Part shown: positions 18,656-26,721 of the stretch, in pieces | How positions within the stretch are numbered: position 1 is the stretch's first letter | Layout: the number at the start of each line of letters is the position of its first letter | DNA from: a virus | Virus record (IMG/VR): IMGVR_UViG_3300010150_000025 | Span: 1 to 54,242 of that record | Direction: 5' to 3' (one strand) | DNA length: 54,242 nucleotides | Made by a program: the position numbers and the translations under genes | The notes under the pieces: generated by a model | Seen by the model: only the letters and a program-made list of their open reading frames with translations | Database searches by the model: none | Told to the model about the DNA's origin: nothing

Positions 18656-19840
18656 ATGAAAGTTCCATACATCTCAGCGACACGACTCAAAATGGCAAAG
18701 GATTGCACTCTTGCGTATGAGTTTCAGTATGACCCAAGTGGCGAATCTGAACGCATTCTCAAGAAGAAATCCAACCACCCAGAGAACACTCAAGCGGCTC
18801 GCTTGGGGAACATTGTTCACGGTGCGCTTGAGGATTGGAGATTGCCAGATGCAAAGACAGGCAAACCAACCAAGCCAAAGTTTGGTGCATTGATGCGCCA
18901 TTATGAACTCTGGGCGGCAAAGCCAGAGTTCGCTGTGGACTTTGAGTTCTATCAAGACGGCAAACAGATGCTCAAGCGATGGTTTGACCGCAGAGGCAAA
19001 AGCCCTGTCCGTGTCTATGCAACAGAGCAACCGATGGGTCAACATAACGCACCATTCATTCTGGACAATGGAGTCCCTATCTATGGATTCATTGACTTGA
19101 TTCTTGAGCATAAGGATGGCACGATTGAACTCGTGGACTACAAGACCAACCGATTGCATAAGACTCAGAATGAAGCAGACACCGATGTTCAAGCGGGGAT
19201 ATACCTCTCTTGGGCGAGGCAGATGTTCCCAGACAGACCACTCAGATTCACCTTCGATATGATTCGCTGGAGTCCTGTATCAACCGTCTGGACTGACGAA
19301 CAGATTGACTCATTCGGTGGTTGGCTCAAGGCTCAGTATGAATCCATCAAGGTTCTGGATAAGGGCAAAGCAACGCTCGGAGATTCGTGCAAATGGTGTG
19401 CGTATCAGAGCATCTGTCCAGAAGTTCAGACGCTGATATTCAAGGGCGCATTCGACCTCGTTGCATCTGACTTTGACAATGACGATGAACAATTGGATGC
19501 TCTGGCAACCATCAAGGCGGCTCAAGGAATCCTCAACAAGCGAAGGTCGGTCATTGAAAAAGAACTCAAGGGCAGACTGAATCCACTTGACCACACAGAG
19601 ACTATCGAGACCGATACATGGTCTGTGGAATACATCAAGAAGGAACGCTCTGAGTTCATTCCATCTGAGGTTCAACGAATTGTTCCACCAGCGGTGTTTG
19701 GACAAATCACATCTCTGAGCAAAGCGGCTGTCGAGCGTGTGTTGCCTATCCTCCCAGAAGAGATGGCGAAGCGTGTCATGGACACTCAAATCAAGAAACC
19801 ATACAACGCCATGACCATCAAGCGCAAGAAACAGGACTGA
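18656..19840 (+). CDS. PD-(D/E)XK nuclease, Cas4/RecB-like with Fe-S cysteines
   Basis: Likely a 5'-3' single-strand exonuclease for recombination or end processing. The PD-(D/E)XK core is seen as GFIDLI (near residue 142) and ELVDYKTNR (near 158), giving the Asp-Asp-x-Lys pattern. A Cys early in the protein (KDCTLAYEF, near 17) together with the C-terminal CKWCAYQSICPE (near 245) forms the four-cysteine cluster typical of Cas4 and AddB-like nucleases. It neighbours the RecA-like ATPase. No cas genes or CRISPR array are present, so a replication/recombination role is more likely than spacer acquisition. Confidence 0.85.
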   Translation: MKVPYISATRLKMAKDCTLAYEFQYDPSGESERILKKKSNHPENTQAARLGNIVHGALEDWRLPDAKTGKPTKPKFGALMRHYELWAAKPEFAVDFEFYQDGKQMLKRWFDRRGKSPVRVYATEQPMGQHNAPFILDNGVPIYGFIDLILEHKDGTIELVDYKTNRLHKTQNEADTDVQAGIYLSWARQMFPDRPLRFTFDMIRWSPVSTVWTDEQIDSFGGWLKAQYESIKVLDKGKATLGDSCKWCAYQSICPEVQTLIFKGAFDLVASDFDNDDEQLDALATIKAAQGILNKRRSVIEKELKGRLNPLDHTETIETDTWSVEYIKKERSEFIPSEVQRIVPPAVFGQITSLSKAAVERVLPILPEEMAKRVMDTQIKKPYNAMTIKRKKQD

Positions 19841-19892
19841 AACAGTCCCAATCGGGGCGAACTCTTTTGACCTTGACCGATGTGGTTGGCGT

Positions 19893-20240
19893 GTGGCAGA
19901 GGACAAACCAGACGACAACGAAGTCCCATCATCCAAGTATGGGACACGCAGGTTTGGTCGCTTAGGTCGTCATGATGGGCGCAACATCAAGCGGCTATGG
20001 AAGGCCATGATACAGGCTGGGGCTGTCCATCCAGACGGCAATCCGCTGTCATCCACAGAGGTTCTGAACCTGCCCAACCAACCATTCTCTATGAACGCCT
20101 TGACCAACCACTTGGCGAACAAACCCTATCTCTTCGTTGAGATGGGCAGAGTTCGTGTCGCTGGTCTGGATGGCAAAACGACTTATGACCAATCCACATG
20201 GGTTGCTCGCCCAGATGCTTTTGACCATTTGAAAAAGTGA
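19893..20240 (+). CDS. Basic protein, possible DNA-binding, 115 aa, GTG start
   Basis: Not clearly recognised. The N-terminal 35 residues are hydrophilic and Arg-rich (GTRRFGRLGRHDGR); the rest resembles a winged helix (helix at about 30-40, SMNALTNHLANK recognition-like helix at 66-77, then a short beta wing with RVRVAGLDG). A regulator or replication accessory role is possible. The start is a GTG; no ATG fits the conserved N-terminal context. Confidence 0.55.
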   Translation: MAEDKPDDNEVPSSKYGTRRFGRLGRHDGRNIKRLWKAMIQAGAVHPDGNPLSSTEVLNLPNQPFSMNALTNHLANKPYLFVEMGRVRVAGLDGKTTYDQSTWVARPDAFDHLKK

Positions 20241-20342
20241 ATCTGTCAATTTTGACAGAAAATCGTTTGCTCAAAAAATGGAACTCTGGAGGTTTGCACT
20301 ATCCGCATATCGGTGTCAATATGCAAGACCCCCCAAAAGCAA

Positions 20343-20379
20343 GGAACAAAACCATTGAGATTGCGACATCTTCATATAC
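20343..20379 (+). promoter_or_regulatory. Class A promoter
   Basis: GGAACAAAACCATTGAGATT (20343-20362), identical to the copy at 7915, then TTCATATA (20371-20378), 22 nt before the ATG at 20400. Confidence 0.75.
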
Positions 20380-20399
20380 CCCTAAGCCCACGCAAGGAT

Positions 20400-20528
20400 A
20401 TGAGCCGATACAGCGCACCACTTATCCGCATCCCAGCCAAACTCTGGGTTTGCATTTTGCCTGTGCTGTTCCCATTGACAATCGTTTGGTTGCCTTTGGT
20501 TTTGGCTGATGTTATTGAAATATATTGA
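20400..20528 (+). CDS. Small membrane protein, 42 aa
   Basis: A short frame beginning MSRYSAPLIRIPAKLW. Residues 15-36 form one strongly hydrophobic segment, a single transmembrane helix, with the basic N-terminus probably inside. It has its own class A promoter with exact spacing, which is the main evidence that it is real. It may act on the host membrane. Function unknown. Confidence 0.6.
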   Translation: MSRYSAPLIRIPAKLWVCILPVLFPLTIVWLPLVLADVIEIY

Positions 20529-20530
20529 AT

Positions 20531-20535
20531 AGGAG
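20531..20535 (+). promoter_or_regulatory. Shine-Dalgarno site deciding the next start
   Basis: AGGAG lies 9 nt before the ATG at 20545, favouring that codon over the in-frame ATG at 20536, which directly abuts the site. It is one of few clear ribosome-binding sites, as expected for an internal operon gene among leaderless ones. Confidence 0.55.
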
Positions 20536-20544
20536 ATGAATGAA

Positions 20545-20934
20545 ATGAGCAAAGCAAGAATCGCAGAATTGATTGAAGAACTGACCAACAAGACCGACAC
20601 CCCATTGTTTGAGGCTAACACCGAAGGCAGACTTGGTGGCGGTATGCCACAGACCATTGGCTACAACAATGTGTTTGCTGGTGCAAAGGGAATCCGAATC
20701 CTCACAGGTGCTGGAATCCCTCGCAAGTTCATCAACACCAAAGAAACATGGGGCAACGGCAGATTCCCAACACGCTCTGCTTATGCTAAAATCGAGTTCC
20801 CTCATCACACCTCTCGTGATGACCAGACCTGCCTCTGTGGTTGCATGGAGATTGGTTCAGAGATTGTCAAGACACTCCAAGAGATGGGCATCAAATCCCA
20901 GATGGGTGGCCGCACTTCTTGGCTTGACCGCTGA
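20545..20934 (+). CDS. Hypothetical protein, 129 aa
   Basis: Not recognised. Starts with a short amphipathic helix (MSKARIAELIEELTNKTD), then a Gly-rich segment (residues 28-60) and a CLCGC cluster near residue 95 that may bind metal. It is probably cotranscribed with the small membrane protein upstream and is followed by the promoter of the clamp gene. Confidence 0.65.
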   Translation: MSKARIAELIEELTNKTDTPLFEANTEGRLGGGMPQTIGYNNVFAGAKGIRILTGAGIPRKFINTKETWGNGRFPTRSAYAKIEFPHHTSRDDQTCLCGCMEIGSEIVKTLQEMGIKSQMGGRTSWLDR

Positions 20935-20938
20935 GTGC

Positions 20939-20952
20939 TTCATAAGGGTGGG
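20939..20952 (+). promoter_or_regulatory. Class B promoter (TTCATAAGGGTGGG)
   Basis: TATA-like box about 28 nt before the ATG at 20970, plus GGGTGGG. Confidence 0.6.
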
Positions 20953-20969
20953 AATCCCCCCTGTGGGAT

Positions 20970-21773
20970 ATGAGCATCACGCCAAACTCGTCTGAACTGA
21001 GCCGAACTGCTGACATCATGGTGTCGGCTGATGAATTAAGTGCATCCCTATCTGCCATCATCACGGACAATCCACCAGCACCTGTGCGGCTGATGCTCAC
21101 CCAATCCACAGGCTTGAGCGTCTGGACTTATGACAATGCCAAGACTCTCCAAGTTCTGGTTGACAACAAGCGGCTCAAAGGACTCAAGGTCAAAGACGAC
21201 TGTATTTTGTTGGTCGAACCCAAAGCATTCTCTGAACTGCTGTCGGCCAAGTTCTCTGGTCAGAATGTTCGCATCCAGACATCGGCAAACAAGCCCATCA
21301 CAGTCAAAACAAAGGCTGGTGGACAGGCTGTGTATCATGCGGCTGATGAGGATGAATGCCATACCGTTCCAGACCATTGGAGGCTCAAGAAGGACTCCAG
21401 CGGCACATACACATATCCGATGTTTGAGGATGAGTCCAGCACCTTGATTGTCAAGGTATCTCGCTCTGAACTCCAGCGTGGATTGGTTGACATGCAAGTG
21501 GCGAAAGCACCGTATGTCGTGTTTAGTTTTGGCAAGAAGTCAACCTGCTCATCTGGGCATTGGGGGGCAAAGTCAAATCAATCCACTTCACCGATTGAAG
21601 CAGACATCATACAAGGCTCTGGAGAGGTCTGTTTCACCTCCAACCTCACTACTATCCTCAAGGCTCTTGACGGCGATTCTATCACCATTCAGAAGCATGA
21701 TAAAGGGACATTCCTTGTCCTTGATGCTGACACCACATCTATCGTGGCGACAGAGGCAATCCGTGAGGTGTGA
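20970..21773 (+). CDS. PCNA-like DNA sliding clamp
   Basis: Predicted processivity clamp for the family B polymerase. Length (267 aa) and the two-part pattern of alternating beta strands and paired helices match PCNA. A central linker lies near residues 120-135. The C-terminal part has strands typical of the clamp fold (GEVCFTSNLTTILKAL near 218-233; GTFLVLDADTTSIVAT near 245-260). Primary identity to PCNA is weak and no classical interdomain motif is plain, so the call leans on size, fold appearance and the presence of RFC, primase and PolB genes. Confidence 0.6.
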   Translation: MSITPNSSELSRTADIMVSADELSASLSAIITDNPPAPVRLMLTQSTGLSVWTYDNAKTLQVLVDNKRLKGLKVKDDCILLVEPKAFSELLSAKFSGQNVRIQTSANKPITVKTKAGGQAVYHAADEDECHTVPDHWRLKKDSSGTYTYPMFEDESSTLIVKVSRSELQRGLVDMQVAKAPYVVFSFGKKSTCSSGHWGAKSNQSTSPIEADIIQGSGEVCFTSNLTTILKALDGDSITIQKHDKGTFLVLDADTTSIVATEAIREV

Positions 21774-21776
21774 AAC

Positions 21777-22022
21777 ATGAGTGGACTATACGACCCAAAC
21801 AAGAACAAGTTTGACCTCAATGCGGCTGAAATGATGCTTGGCATTGATGATAATGAACGCAACAGAATCCGCATGGCGGTTGCCATTGACTTGCTTCTGG
21901 CTCACGCTGGAATCACGGATGAGCAAATCAAGAAAGCGTATGAAGAACGCATCAAGAATGATGTGTCAGACACAGCGGCCACTCTGTCATCCCTCGTCGG
22001 TTCATTTGAGAAGGATGATTGA
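21777..22022 (+). CDS. Small helical protein, 81 aa
   Basis: Three nt after the clamp gene and 12 nt before the primase gene, so cotranscribed. Wholly helical in appearance, acidic at the C-terminus (SFEKDD). It may be a replisome accessory factor; no family recognised. Confidence 0.65.
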   Translation: MSGLYDPNKNKFDLNAAEMMLGIDDNERNRIRMAVAIDLLLAHAGITDEQIKKAYEERIKNDVSDTAATLSSLVGSFEKDD

Positions 22023-22034
22023 GAGTGATAATCA

Positions 22035-23213
22035 ATGATGCCCAGATTCAAGGACTTCGACAGGCTCTGTCATCATCTGGGATTCTCAACATTCCCTCGC
22101 TCAATCGGCAATCCTCGCCAGAACTTCACATACACGACTGAGGACATCTGGAGTCAGATGCGAAAGTGGAATGGCGAATCCTCGTGCTTCATCTCGACTC
22201 AAGGATATGAGAACCTAATCTATGAGCAGGGCGGCAGACAAGTGCCTCGCTCAATCATCTATGGTCTGACATTCTTTGACTTCGACCACGAGACAAAAGC
22301 AGAGAACGCCTTTGCTGATGCCCAGAGATTGAGTCAGTTCCTTCGCCAGCATAATGTCGCACATTGGGTGCAATACAGCGGCTCTAAGGGGTATCATTTG
22401 CAGATAGTCCACGAGCCAACCAGATTCAAGTTTGACCCTAAAGACGGGTCAGCAGAGAACCTCAGAGAGATTATTCACCAAGTCCAAGCACATCTGAAAA
22501 CCACACTTGGTCTGAACACATTGGATGCTCAAACAATGGGCGACCCAAAGCGACTTTGCAGAATGCCGTTCACAGCCCATGTTGACAGACACGGCAAAAC
22601 CTCTGGGCGTTATGCGACACCTATTGAACTCGATACGCTGGATGAAGTCAGCCATGATGAAATCGTGAAATCAGCAACCACTCCAAACTTCTTTTTCCCA
22701 ACAATCTCTGGAGACAAACTGAATCTCAAGGACTTCATTGATTTGATTGGGGTCAATCTGTCAGCACCAGAGACCAGAATCAAACCGATGATTGAGTATG
22801 ACTTTGGATTCAACGATGTCAAATCAGAGACAGCCAGATTCCTCGCCAGCATGGACAACAAGTGCATGGGCGTGGTCAATGAACTCAAGAGAAGGAATCC
22901 CAATCATAAGGCCAGAGTTCACTCAGCGATGTTTGCCAAGAGCATTGGCATCACTCCAGAAGCCTTTGAACGCATCTGGGTATCAATCGGTCAGAAGGTT
23001 GGATATGTGGACTTGCATAACGCTGAGTATCGTGCGTTTCAGATGGCATCCATCTTTGACAACGAGCGTATGACAACGCCAGCATCATGCTCAACACTCA
23101 AGCGAGATGGTTGCTGTGTCGGTGCTATCTGTCCCAAGTTCAAGGACACAGAAGAGTTCTATGCAGACCAAGAATCAAGCAGAAAAATCAAACGAAGGTG
23201 GCGAAAAAAATGA
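22035..23213 (+). CDS. Archaeo-eukaryotic DNA primase (AEP)
   Basis: Predicted primase making primers for PolB. Catalytic features of the AEP fold are visible: metal-binding FFDFD (residues 80-84), SGSKGYH with the conserved Ser/Lys/His (115-121), and a later RLCRMPFTAHVDRHG segment (about 173-187) supplying the conserved Arg/His. A Cys cluster in the last 40 residues (CSTLKRDGCCVGAICPKF) may hold zinc or an Fe-S group, so small- and large-subunit features may be combined in one 392-residue chain. It overlaps the ERCC4 nuclease gene by 4 nt. Confidence 0.88.
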   Translation: MMPRFKDFDRLCHHLGFSTFPRSIGNPRQNFTYTTEDIWSQMRKWNGESSCFISTQGYENLIYEQGGRQVPRSIIYGLTFFDFDHETKAENAFADAQRLSQFLRQHNVAHWVQYSGSKGYHLQIVHEPTRFKFDPKDGSAENLREIIHQVQAHLKTTLGLNTLDAQTMGDPKRLCRMPFTAHVDRHGKTSGRYATPIELDTLDEVSHDEIVKSATTPNFFFPTISGDKLNLKDFIDLIGVNLSAPETRIKPMIEYDFGFNDVKSETARFLASMDNKCMGVVNELKRRNPNHKARVHSAMFAKSIGITPEAFERIWVSIGQKVGYVDLHNAEYRAFQMASIFDNERMTTPASCSTLKRDGCCVGAICPKFKDTEEFYADQESSRKIKRRWRKK

Positions 23214-24070
23214 GCAGAAAGACAAAGAAAAAGACGGACTTCTTGAAGTCAGATGACGAGATTAACGACAGACTTGATGGCAATCTGAGTCAGCGACTTG
23301 GATTGTTGCGAGCAATCATGTCAGAACTGAATATCGAATGGGCGGATATTGGACTCAATACTCTGTCTGGCAAGAATCTGGTCAGCAGGGCTGGCGCAGA
23401 ACAAATCGGCACAGCAATTGTTGGTGAACTTCTGGGTCGCCAGCGAAAGGTTGACCATCGTGAACATTGGCTCATCAAGTCATATCTGGCTGGACTTGGA
23501 TTTGAAATCAGCCACCTTCACACAGGACAGGGCGATGTTGCATCCAGCAAGGTCAGCATCGAGCGAAAGGAGGATGACCTTCTGCCATCACTCTTTGACG
23601 ACAGGAGGCTCAGACAATTGGGGGCTATGCGTGAAGAAGCAGAACACTCATTCATCGTCATCACCAAGTCATGGGAGGACATCAAACGAGATGCGGCTGA
23701 GAAGAATATGTCAACCAGAACTCTGCTTGGCTACATCGCCAGCCTTTGCTCAATCGGCTATCCTCCGATATTCATGCCAGACCATTATGATGCGGCGAAT
23801 CTGATGCACAGAATCGTTGAAAAAATCGAGGATGACAAGACCAGAATGTATGTTCCCAGACCCAAAGCACCCAAGCCCAAAGAGTATCGAGATGCGATGG
23901 TTGAGGCTCTGCCAAAGGTCGGCTATCAGACCAGAAAGAAACTGATTGAGAAGTTTGGTTCTCTGGCTGGGATTGCCAACGCAACCGTTGAGCAGTTCAA
24001 GGAGATTGAAGGAATCGGTTCTGCCACAGCAGAGAAGGTTTATGCTGTATTCCACGAGGGAGACCTATGA
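23210..24070 (+). CDS. ERCC4/XPF-family structure-specific nuclease
   Basis: Likely cuts branched or flap DNA during replication and recombination. The nuclease signature ERKEDD (residues 118-123; family pattern ERKxxxD) is preceded by GQGDV with a candidate metal-binding Asp at about 109. The last 50 residues form a double helix-hairpin-helix (TRKKLIEKFGSLAGI, then IEGIGSATAEKVYA). The long helical N-terminus resembles no helicase. Start codon overlaps the primase stop; its own stop overlaps the next ATG. Confidence 0.88.
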   Translation: MSRKTKKKTDFLKSDDEINDRLDGNLSQRLGLLRAIMSELNIEWADIGLNTLSGKNLVSRAGAEQIGTAIVGELLGRQRKVDHREHWLIKSYLAGLGFEISHLHTGQGDVASSKVSIERKEDDLLPSLFDDRRLRQLGAMREEAEHSFIVITKSWEDIKRDAAEKNMSTRTLLGYIASLCSIGYPPIFMPDHYDAANLMHRIVEKIEDDKTRMYVPRPKAPKPKEYRDAMVEALPKVGYQTRKKLIEKFGSLAGIANATVEQFKEIEGIGSATAEKVYAVFHEGDL

Positions 24071-24897
24071 GCAAGAAGTTCATCATCCACAGGCGAGACA
24101 AGTTCAACGCTGGAGACATGGCATCATGTCCCAAGCAGTATTTTGAATGGCTTGACGATTGGCAGGTCATTGACATCACAGGAATCCAATGGTTCAATCT
24201 CAACGATTCTCATGTGATTCTGGGAGGTGGAGGACTTCTCTATGACGACTTTGAGCCGTTCATGATGAAAATACTTGGGTCAAGATTGAGGTCGCTCACA
24301 CTCTGGGGAATCGGCAGAAACCGACACGGCAGAGATGACACAGACCTGCCCAGATTTGGTCAGATGTTGCTGGACAAAGCAGACTTGGTTGGACTCAGAG
24401 ATTGCATGATTCACGATGATTGGATTCCCTGCCCATCTGTGATGCACCATCTGTTTGATGAACCGATGAAAAAGAATGGCAAAATGGCTGTCCAGCACAG
24501 AGAGGACAGGTTCAGATGGAAACCACCAACCGACTTCATGGAGGTCAAAATGCAAGGCAACATTGATGCTCTGATTGAAGAGATTGCCAGCGCAGAGGTT
24601 GTCATGTCATCGTCATATCACGGTGCGCTCTGGGGGCTATGTGCGGGTGCAAGGACATGCTCTGTCAATGGATTCAGTCAGAAGTTCAAACATGGATTGC
24701 CTCACACAGTTTTCCACACAGAAGTTCATGACACAGCAAACAAGAATTGGATGACTCCATCCTTCTTTGATTCGATTCCAGAAAACAAAACTTGGCTGGC
24801 AGAAGCCAGAAAGCGCAGTATCGAGTTCAATACGCAAGTGCAAGAACTCGTTTCCAGAACCGACTTCTCGATTTATGACCACACTCTGAACAAATGA
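24067..24897 (+). CDS. Polysaccharide pyruvyl transferase-like protein
   Basis: The N-terminal NAGDMASCPKQY, HVILGGGGLLYDD near residue 50 and SSSYHGALWGLCAG near 180 match the polysaccharide pyruvyl transferase family, which adds pyruvate to sugars or acts as a GT-B-like sugar modifier. Length (276 aa) is on the short side. It overlaps the ERCC4 gene by 4 nt, so it is cotranscribed with replication genes though functionally unrelated. Likely roles are changing host surface glycans or glycosylating virion proteins; modification of DNA is a remoter option. Confidence 0.75.
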   Translation: MSKKFIIHRRDKFNAGDMASCPKQYFEWLDDWQVIDITGIQWFNLNDSHVILGGGGLLYDDFEPFMMKILGSRLRSLTLWGIGRNRHGRDDTDLPRFGQMLLDKADLVGLRDCMIHDDWIPCPSVMHHLFDEPMKKNGKMAVQHREDRFRWKPPTDFMEVKMQGNIDALIEEIASAEVVMSSSYHGALWGLCAGARTCSVNGFSQKFKHGLPHTVFHTEVHDTANKNWMTPSFFDSIPENKTWLAEARKRSIEFNTQVQELVSRTDFSIYDHTLNK

Positions 24898-24933
24898 AAA
24901 CGGGGTCGGCGTTGTCTTTTTTGCTCAAAATAG

Positions 24934-24967
24934 GGAACAAAAGCGTTGATATTCAGAACTCTTTATA
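24934..24967 (+). promoter_or_regulatory. Class A promoter
   Basis: GGAACAAAAGCGTTGATATT (24934-24953), then CTTTATA (24961-24967), with the ATG at 24991. Confidence 0.72.
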
Positions 24968-24990
24968 GGGGGGAACTGCCAGCATCAAAC

Positions 24991-25575
24991 ATGGCGCAAG
25001 CGGCGACAATCAACATGAGCGCAAACAAGCGCACTCTATGGGAAAACACGCAAGTGTCCATTCCTGTTGTTGGTGAAATGTCGGCACTTGAAGCAATTGA
25101 GTTCCTCGCTGAATCATGCACCACCATGATTGCTCAATCATACGGGGTCAAACTGCCTAAAGTTCGATTCACTTTCAGACAAAAGCAATCCGCCAAGACT
25201 CAGACCGCTGAGAACATTGACTTTGAATACGGTGCATTGTTTCACTTTCCAGACTCATCCACTCGACGAACTGTTGACATCTCAATGAACTACAAGTTCA
25301 GCGACTTGACAGAACTGTCCAACAACGACTTGACAACCGATGAAGGACAAATGCTTATCCACAGCATCATCCGAATGATGTGCCACGAACTCATCCACGC
25401 CAAGCAATACGCCTCTGGAGAATTGAACACCAACATGGATGGCGACTATATCTGGAACGGAGAAGTCGTTTCAATCAACACTCCATACATGGAACAACCT
25501 CACGAGATTGAAGCACATGACGGCGACGGATTCTATGCTGAACACATGATGGCCTTCATCATGGCACACCAATGA
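24991..25575 (+). CDS. HExxH metallopeptidase-like protein, 194 aa
   Basis: Carries a zinc-protease motif HELIH in MCHELIHAKQY (about residues 131-135), with acidic residues downstream (HEIEAHDGDGFYAEH, about 172-186) that could give the third ligand. No signal peptide, so it probably acts in the cytoplasm. The overall layout recalls SprT/WLM-type peptidases. The ATG at 24991 has exact class A promoter spacing; an upstream in-frame start at 24946 lies inside the promoter. Probable host-directed gene; substrate unknown. Confidence 0.7.
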   Translation: MAQAATINMSANKRTLWENTQVSIPVVGEMSALEAIEFLAESCTTMIAQSYGVKLPKVRFTFRQKQSAKTQTAENIDFEYGALFHFPDSSTRRTVDISMNYKFSDLTELSNNDLTTDEGQMLIHSIIRMMCHELIHAKQYASGELNTNMDGDYIWNGEVVSINTPYMEQPHEIEAHDGDGFYAEHMMAFIMAHQ

Positions 25576-25589
25576 TTGAGCCGAATATA

Positions 25590-25624
25590 GGAACAATAGC
25601 ATTGATATTGCGAAGTCCTTAATA
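25590..25624 (+). promoter_or_regulatory. Class A promoter
   Basis: GGAACAATAGCATTGATATT (25590-25609), then CTTAATA (25618-25624), with the ATG at 25647. Both this and the preceding class A gene start ATGGCGCAAGC, so the promoter-start unit may have been duplicated. Confidence 0.72.
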
Positions 25625-25646
25625 GGGGGAACTCCCAGCACTAATC

Positions 25647-26015
25647 ATGGCGCAAGCGACCACCCACTCCCTTCAACGAGCCGACGAGAGACTTGTTGGT
25701 GCAGAAGCACAGAAGGTCAACCAAGCAATCGCATCTGCTTGCGCTAAATACGGCAACAAGTCCGTTGGCATCATCGCTCACCGCTTAGACTCCCAGAGAG
25801 GACAAGCATGGGGCAACAAGTCCAACGGCGACTGTGTTGTAGCAATTGTTCGCAACGGACAGGTCAAGACTGTCTATCTCCGCAGAGCAACCCAGACCTT
25901 CGACCTTTCAGTCAGCCGCACCGATGTATTGGTTGACATGACAGGAACTGTCTTGAAAGCACCAATCATGGGTCGCCAGAACCGTGATGTCCCATTCAAC
26001 CCATTCAACATGTGA
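25647..26015 (+). CDS. Hypothetical protein, 122 aa
   Basis: Not recognised. N-terminal helix, then a beta-rich half with basic patches; ends in GRQNRDVPFNPFNM. First of three small genes that follow one class A promoter. Start supported by promoter spacing. Confidence 0.7.
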   Translation: MAQATTHSLQRADERLVGAEAQKVNQAIASACAKYGNKSVGIIAHRLDSQRGQAWGNKSNGDCVVAIVRNGQVKTVYLRRATQTFDLSVSRTDVLVDMTGTVLKAPIMGRQNRDVPFNPFNM

Positions 26016-26024
26016 GATGATACA

Positions 26025-26276
26025 ATGAGCCTTGACAACCCAAACCAAATTGACCTAAACGACTATGACATTCCAGAGACCTATGAGTTCAGAGGCTATG
26101 AGTATGACCTATGGAGAGCGACCACAGAAGAGTGGTATGCTCGCACAGAAGCACACGGAGTCCGTGATGGCTACGCAGAGCGCATGTATGGCGTGAACCG
26201 AGCATGTGTCAAGAAGTGGGTCATTGACGGCGTTGAAATCTGGTGCGTCTATGCTCGCTATGTCAGCGGCTACTGA
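26025..26276 (+). CDS. Hypothetical acidic protein, 83 aa
   Basis: Aromatic-rich and acidic, with many Tyr and Trp (RGYEYDLWRATTEEWYAR near residues 24-40). Starts 9 nt after the previous stop. Small acidic aromatic phage proteins can mimic DNA, but nothing beyond composition supports that here. Confidence 0.65.
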   Translation: MSLDNPNQIDLNDYDIPETYEFRGYEYDLWRATTEEWYARTEAHGVRDGYAERMYGVNRACVKKWVIDGVEIWCVYARYVSGY

Positions 26277-26287
26277 GAGGGATTACA

Positions 26288-26692
26288 ATGATAACTAAGA
26301 CAATGAAGGGCGAATGGTCTCAAGCAACATGGGATTCATATCCTCTGAATACATTGGTTCGCTTTGATAGTGAGAAGTATTTCAAAATGCCAAACGGTCA
26401 TGTCGCACATATCTCTGACAACACCGCTGACATATATCACGATTGGAACAACGCTGTTGGATGCGATGAACAAATTATTTTCCATACGGTGAAAATTGTT
26501 CCAGAAGCGATGGAGTTTCAAGGCGAAACAAAAGACAAAATGTTCACGCCAACGACTCGCCATGACGAGCGAGGATTCACCAGCAAAAGCACTCTGACAG
26601 ACATCATCACATACCTAAGCAACGACTATGCTGGTGAAGTGGCGAGTGAGGTTCAGAACCATCAGACTCACATCACACTATACAAGGATTGA
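26288..26692 (+). CDS. Hypothetical protein, 134 aa
   Basis: Not recognised. Mixed beta/alpha, no membrane segment or metal site. The ATG at 26288, shortly after the previous stop, is preferred; a second ATG at 26303 is possible. Third gene of the small cluster, ending at the promoter of the RFC gene. Confidence 0.65.
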   Translation: MITKTMKGEWSQATWDSYPLNTLVRFDSEKYFKMPNGHVAHISDNTADIYHDWNNAVGCDEQIIFHTVKIVPEAMEFQGETKDKMFTPTTRHDERGFTSKSTLTDIITYLSNDYAGEVASEVQNHQTHITLYKD

Positions 26693-26705
26693 TTATAACG
26701 GTGGG
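26692..26705 (+). promoter_or_regulatory. Class B promoter (ATTATAACGGTGGG)
   Basis: TATA-like box about 28 nt before the ATG at 26722; it begins at the last codon of the previous gene. Confidence 0.6.
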
Positions 26706-26721
26706 ACAATCCCCTCAGAGT

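Noticed and set aside
18656-19840. Cas4-like nuclease as part of a CRISPR-Cas system
   Set aside because: No repeat-spacer array or other cas genes; such nucleases are common in viral recombination modules.
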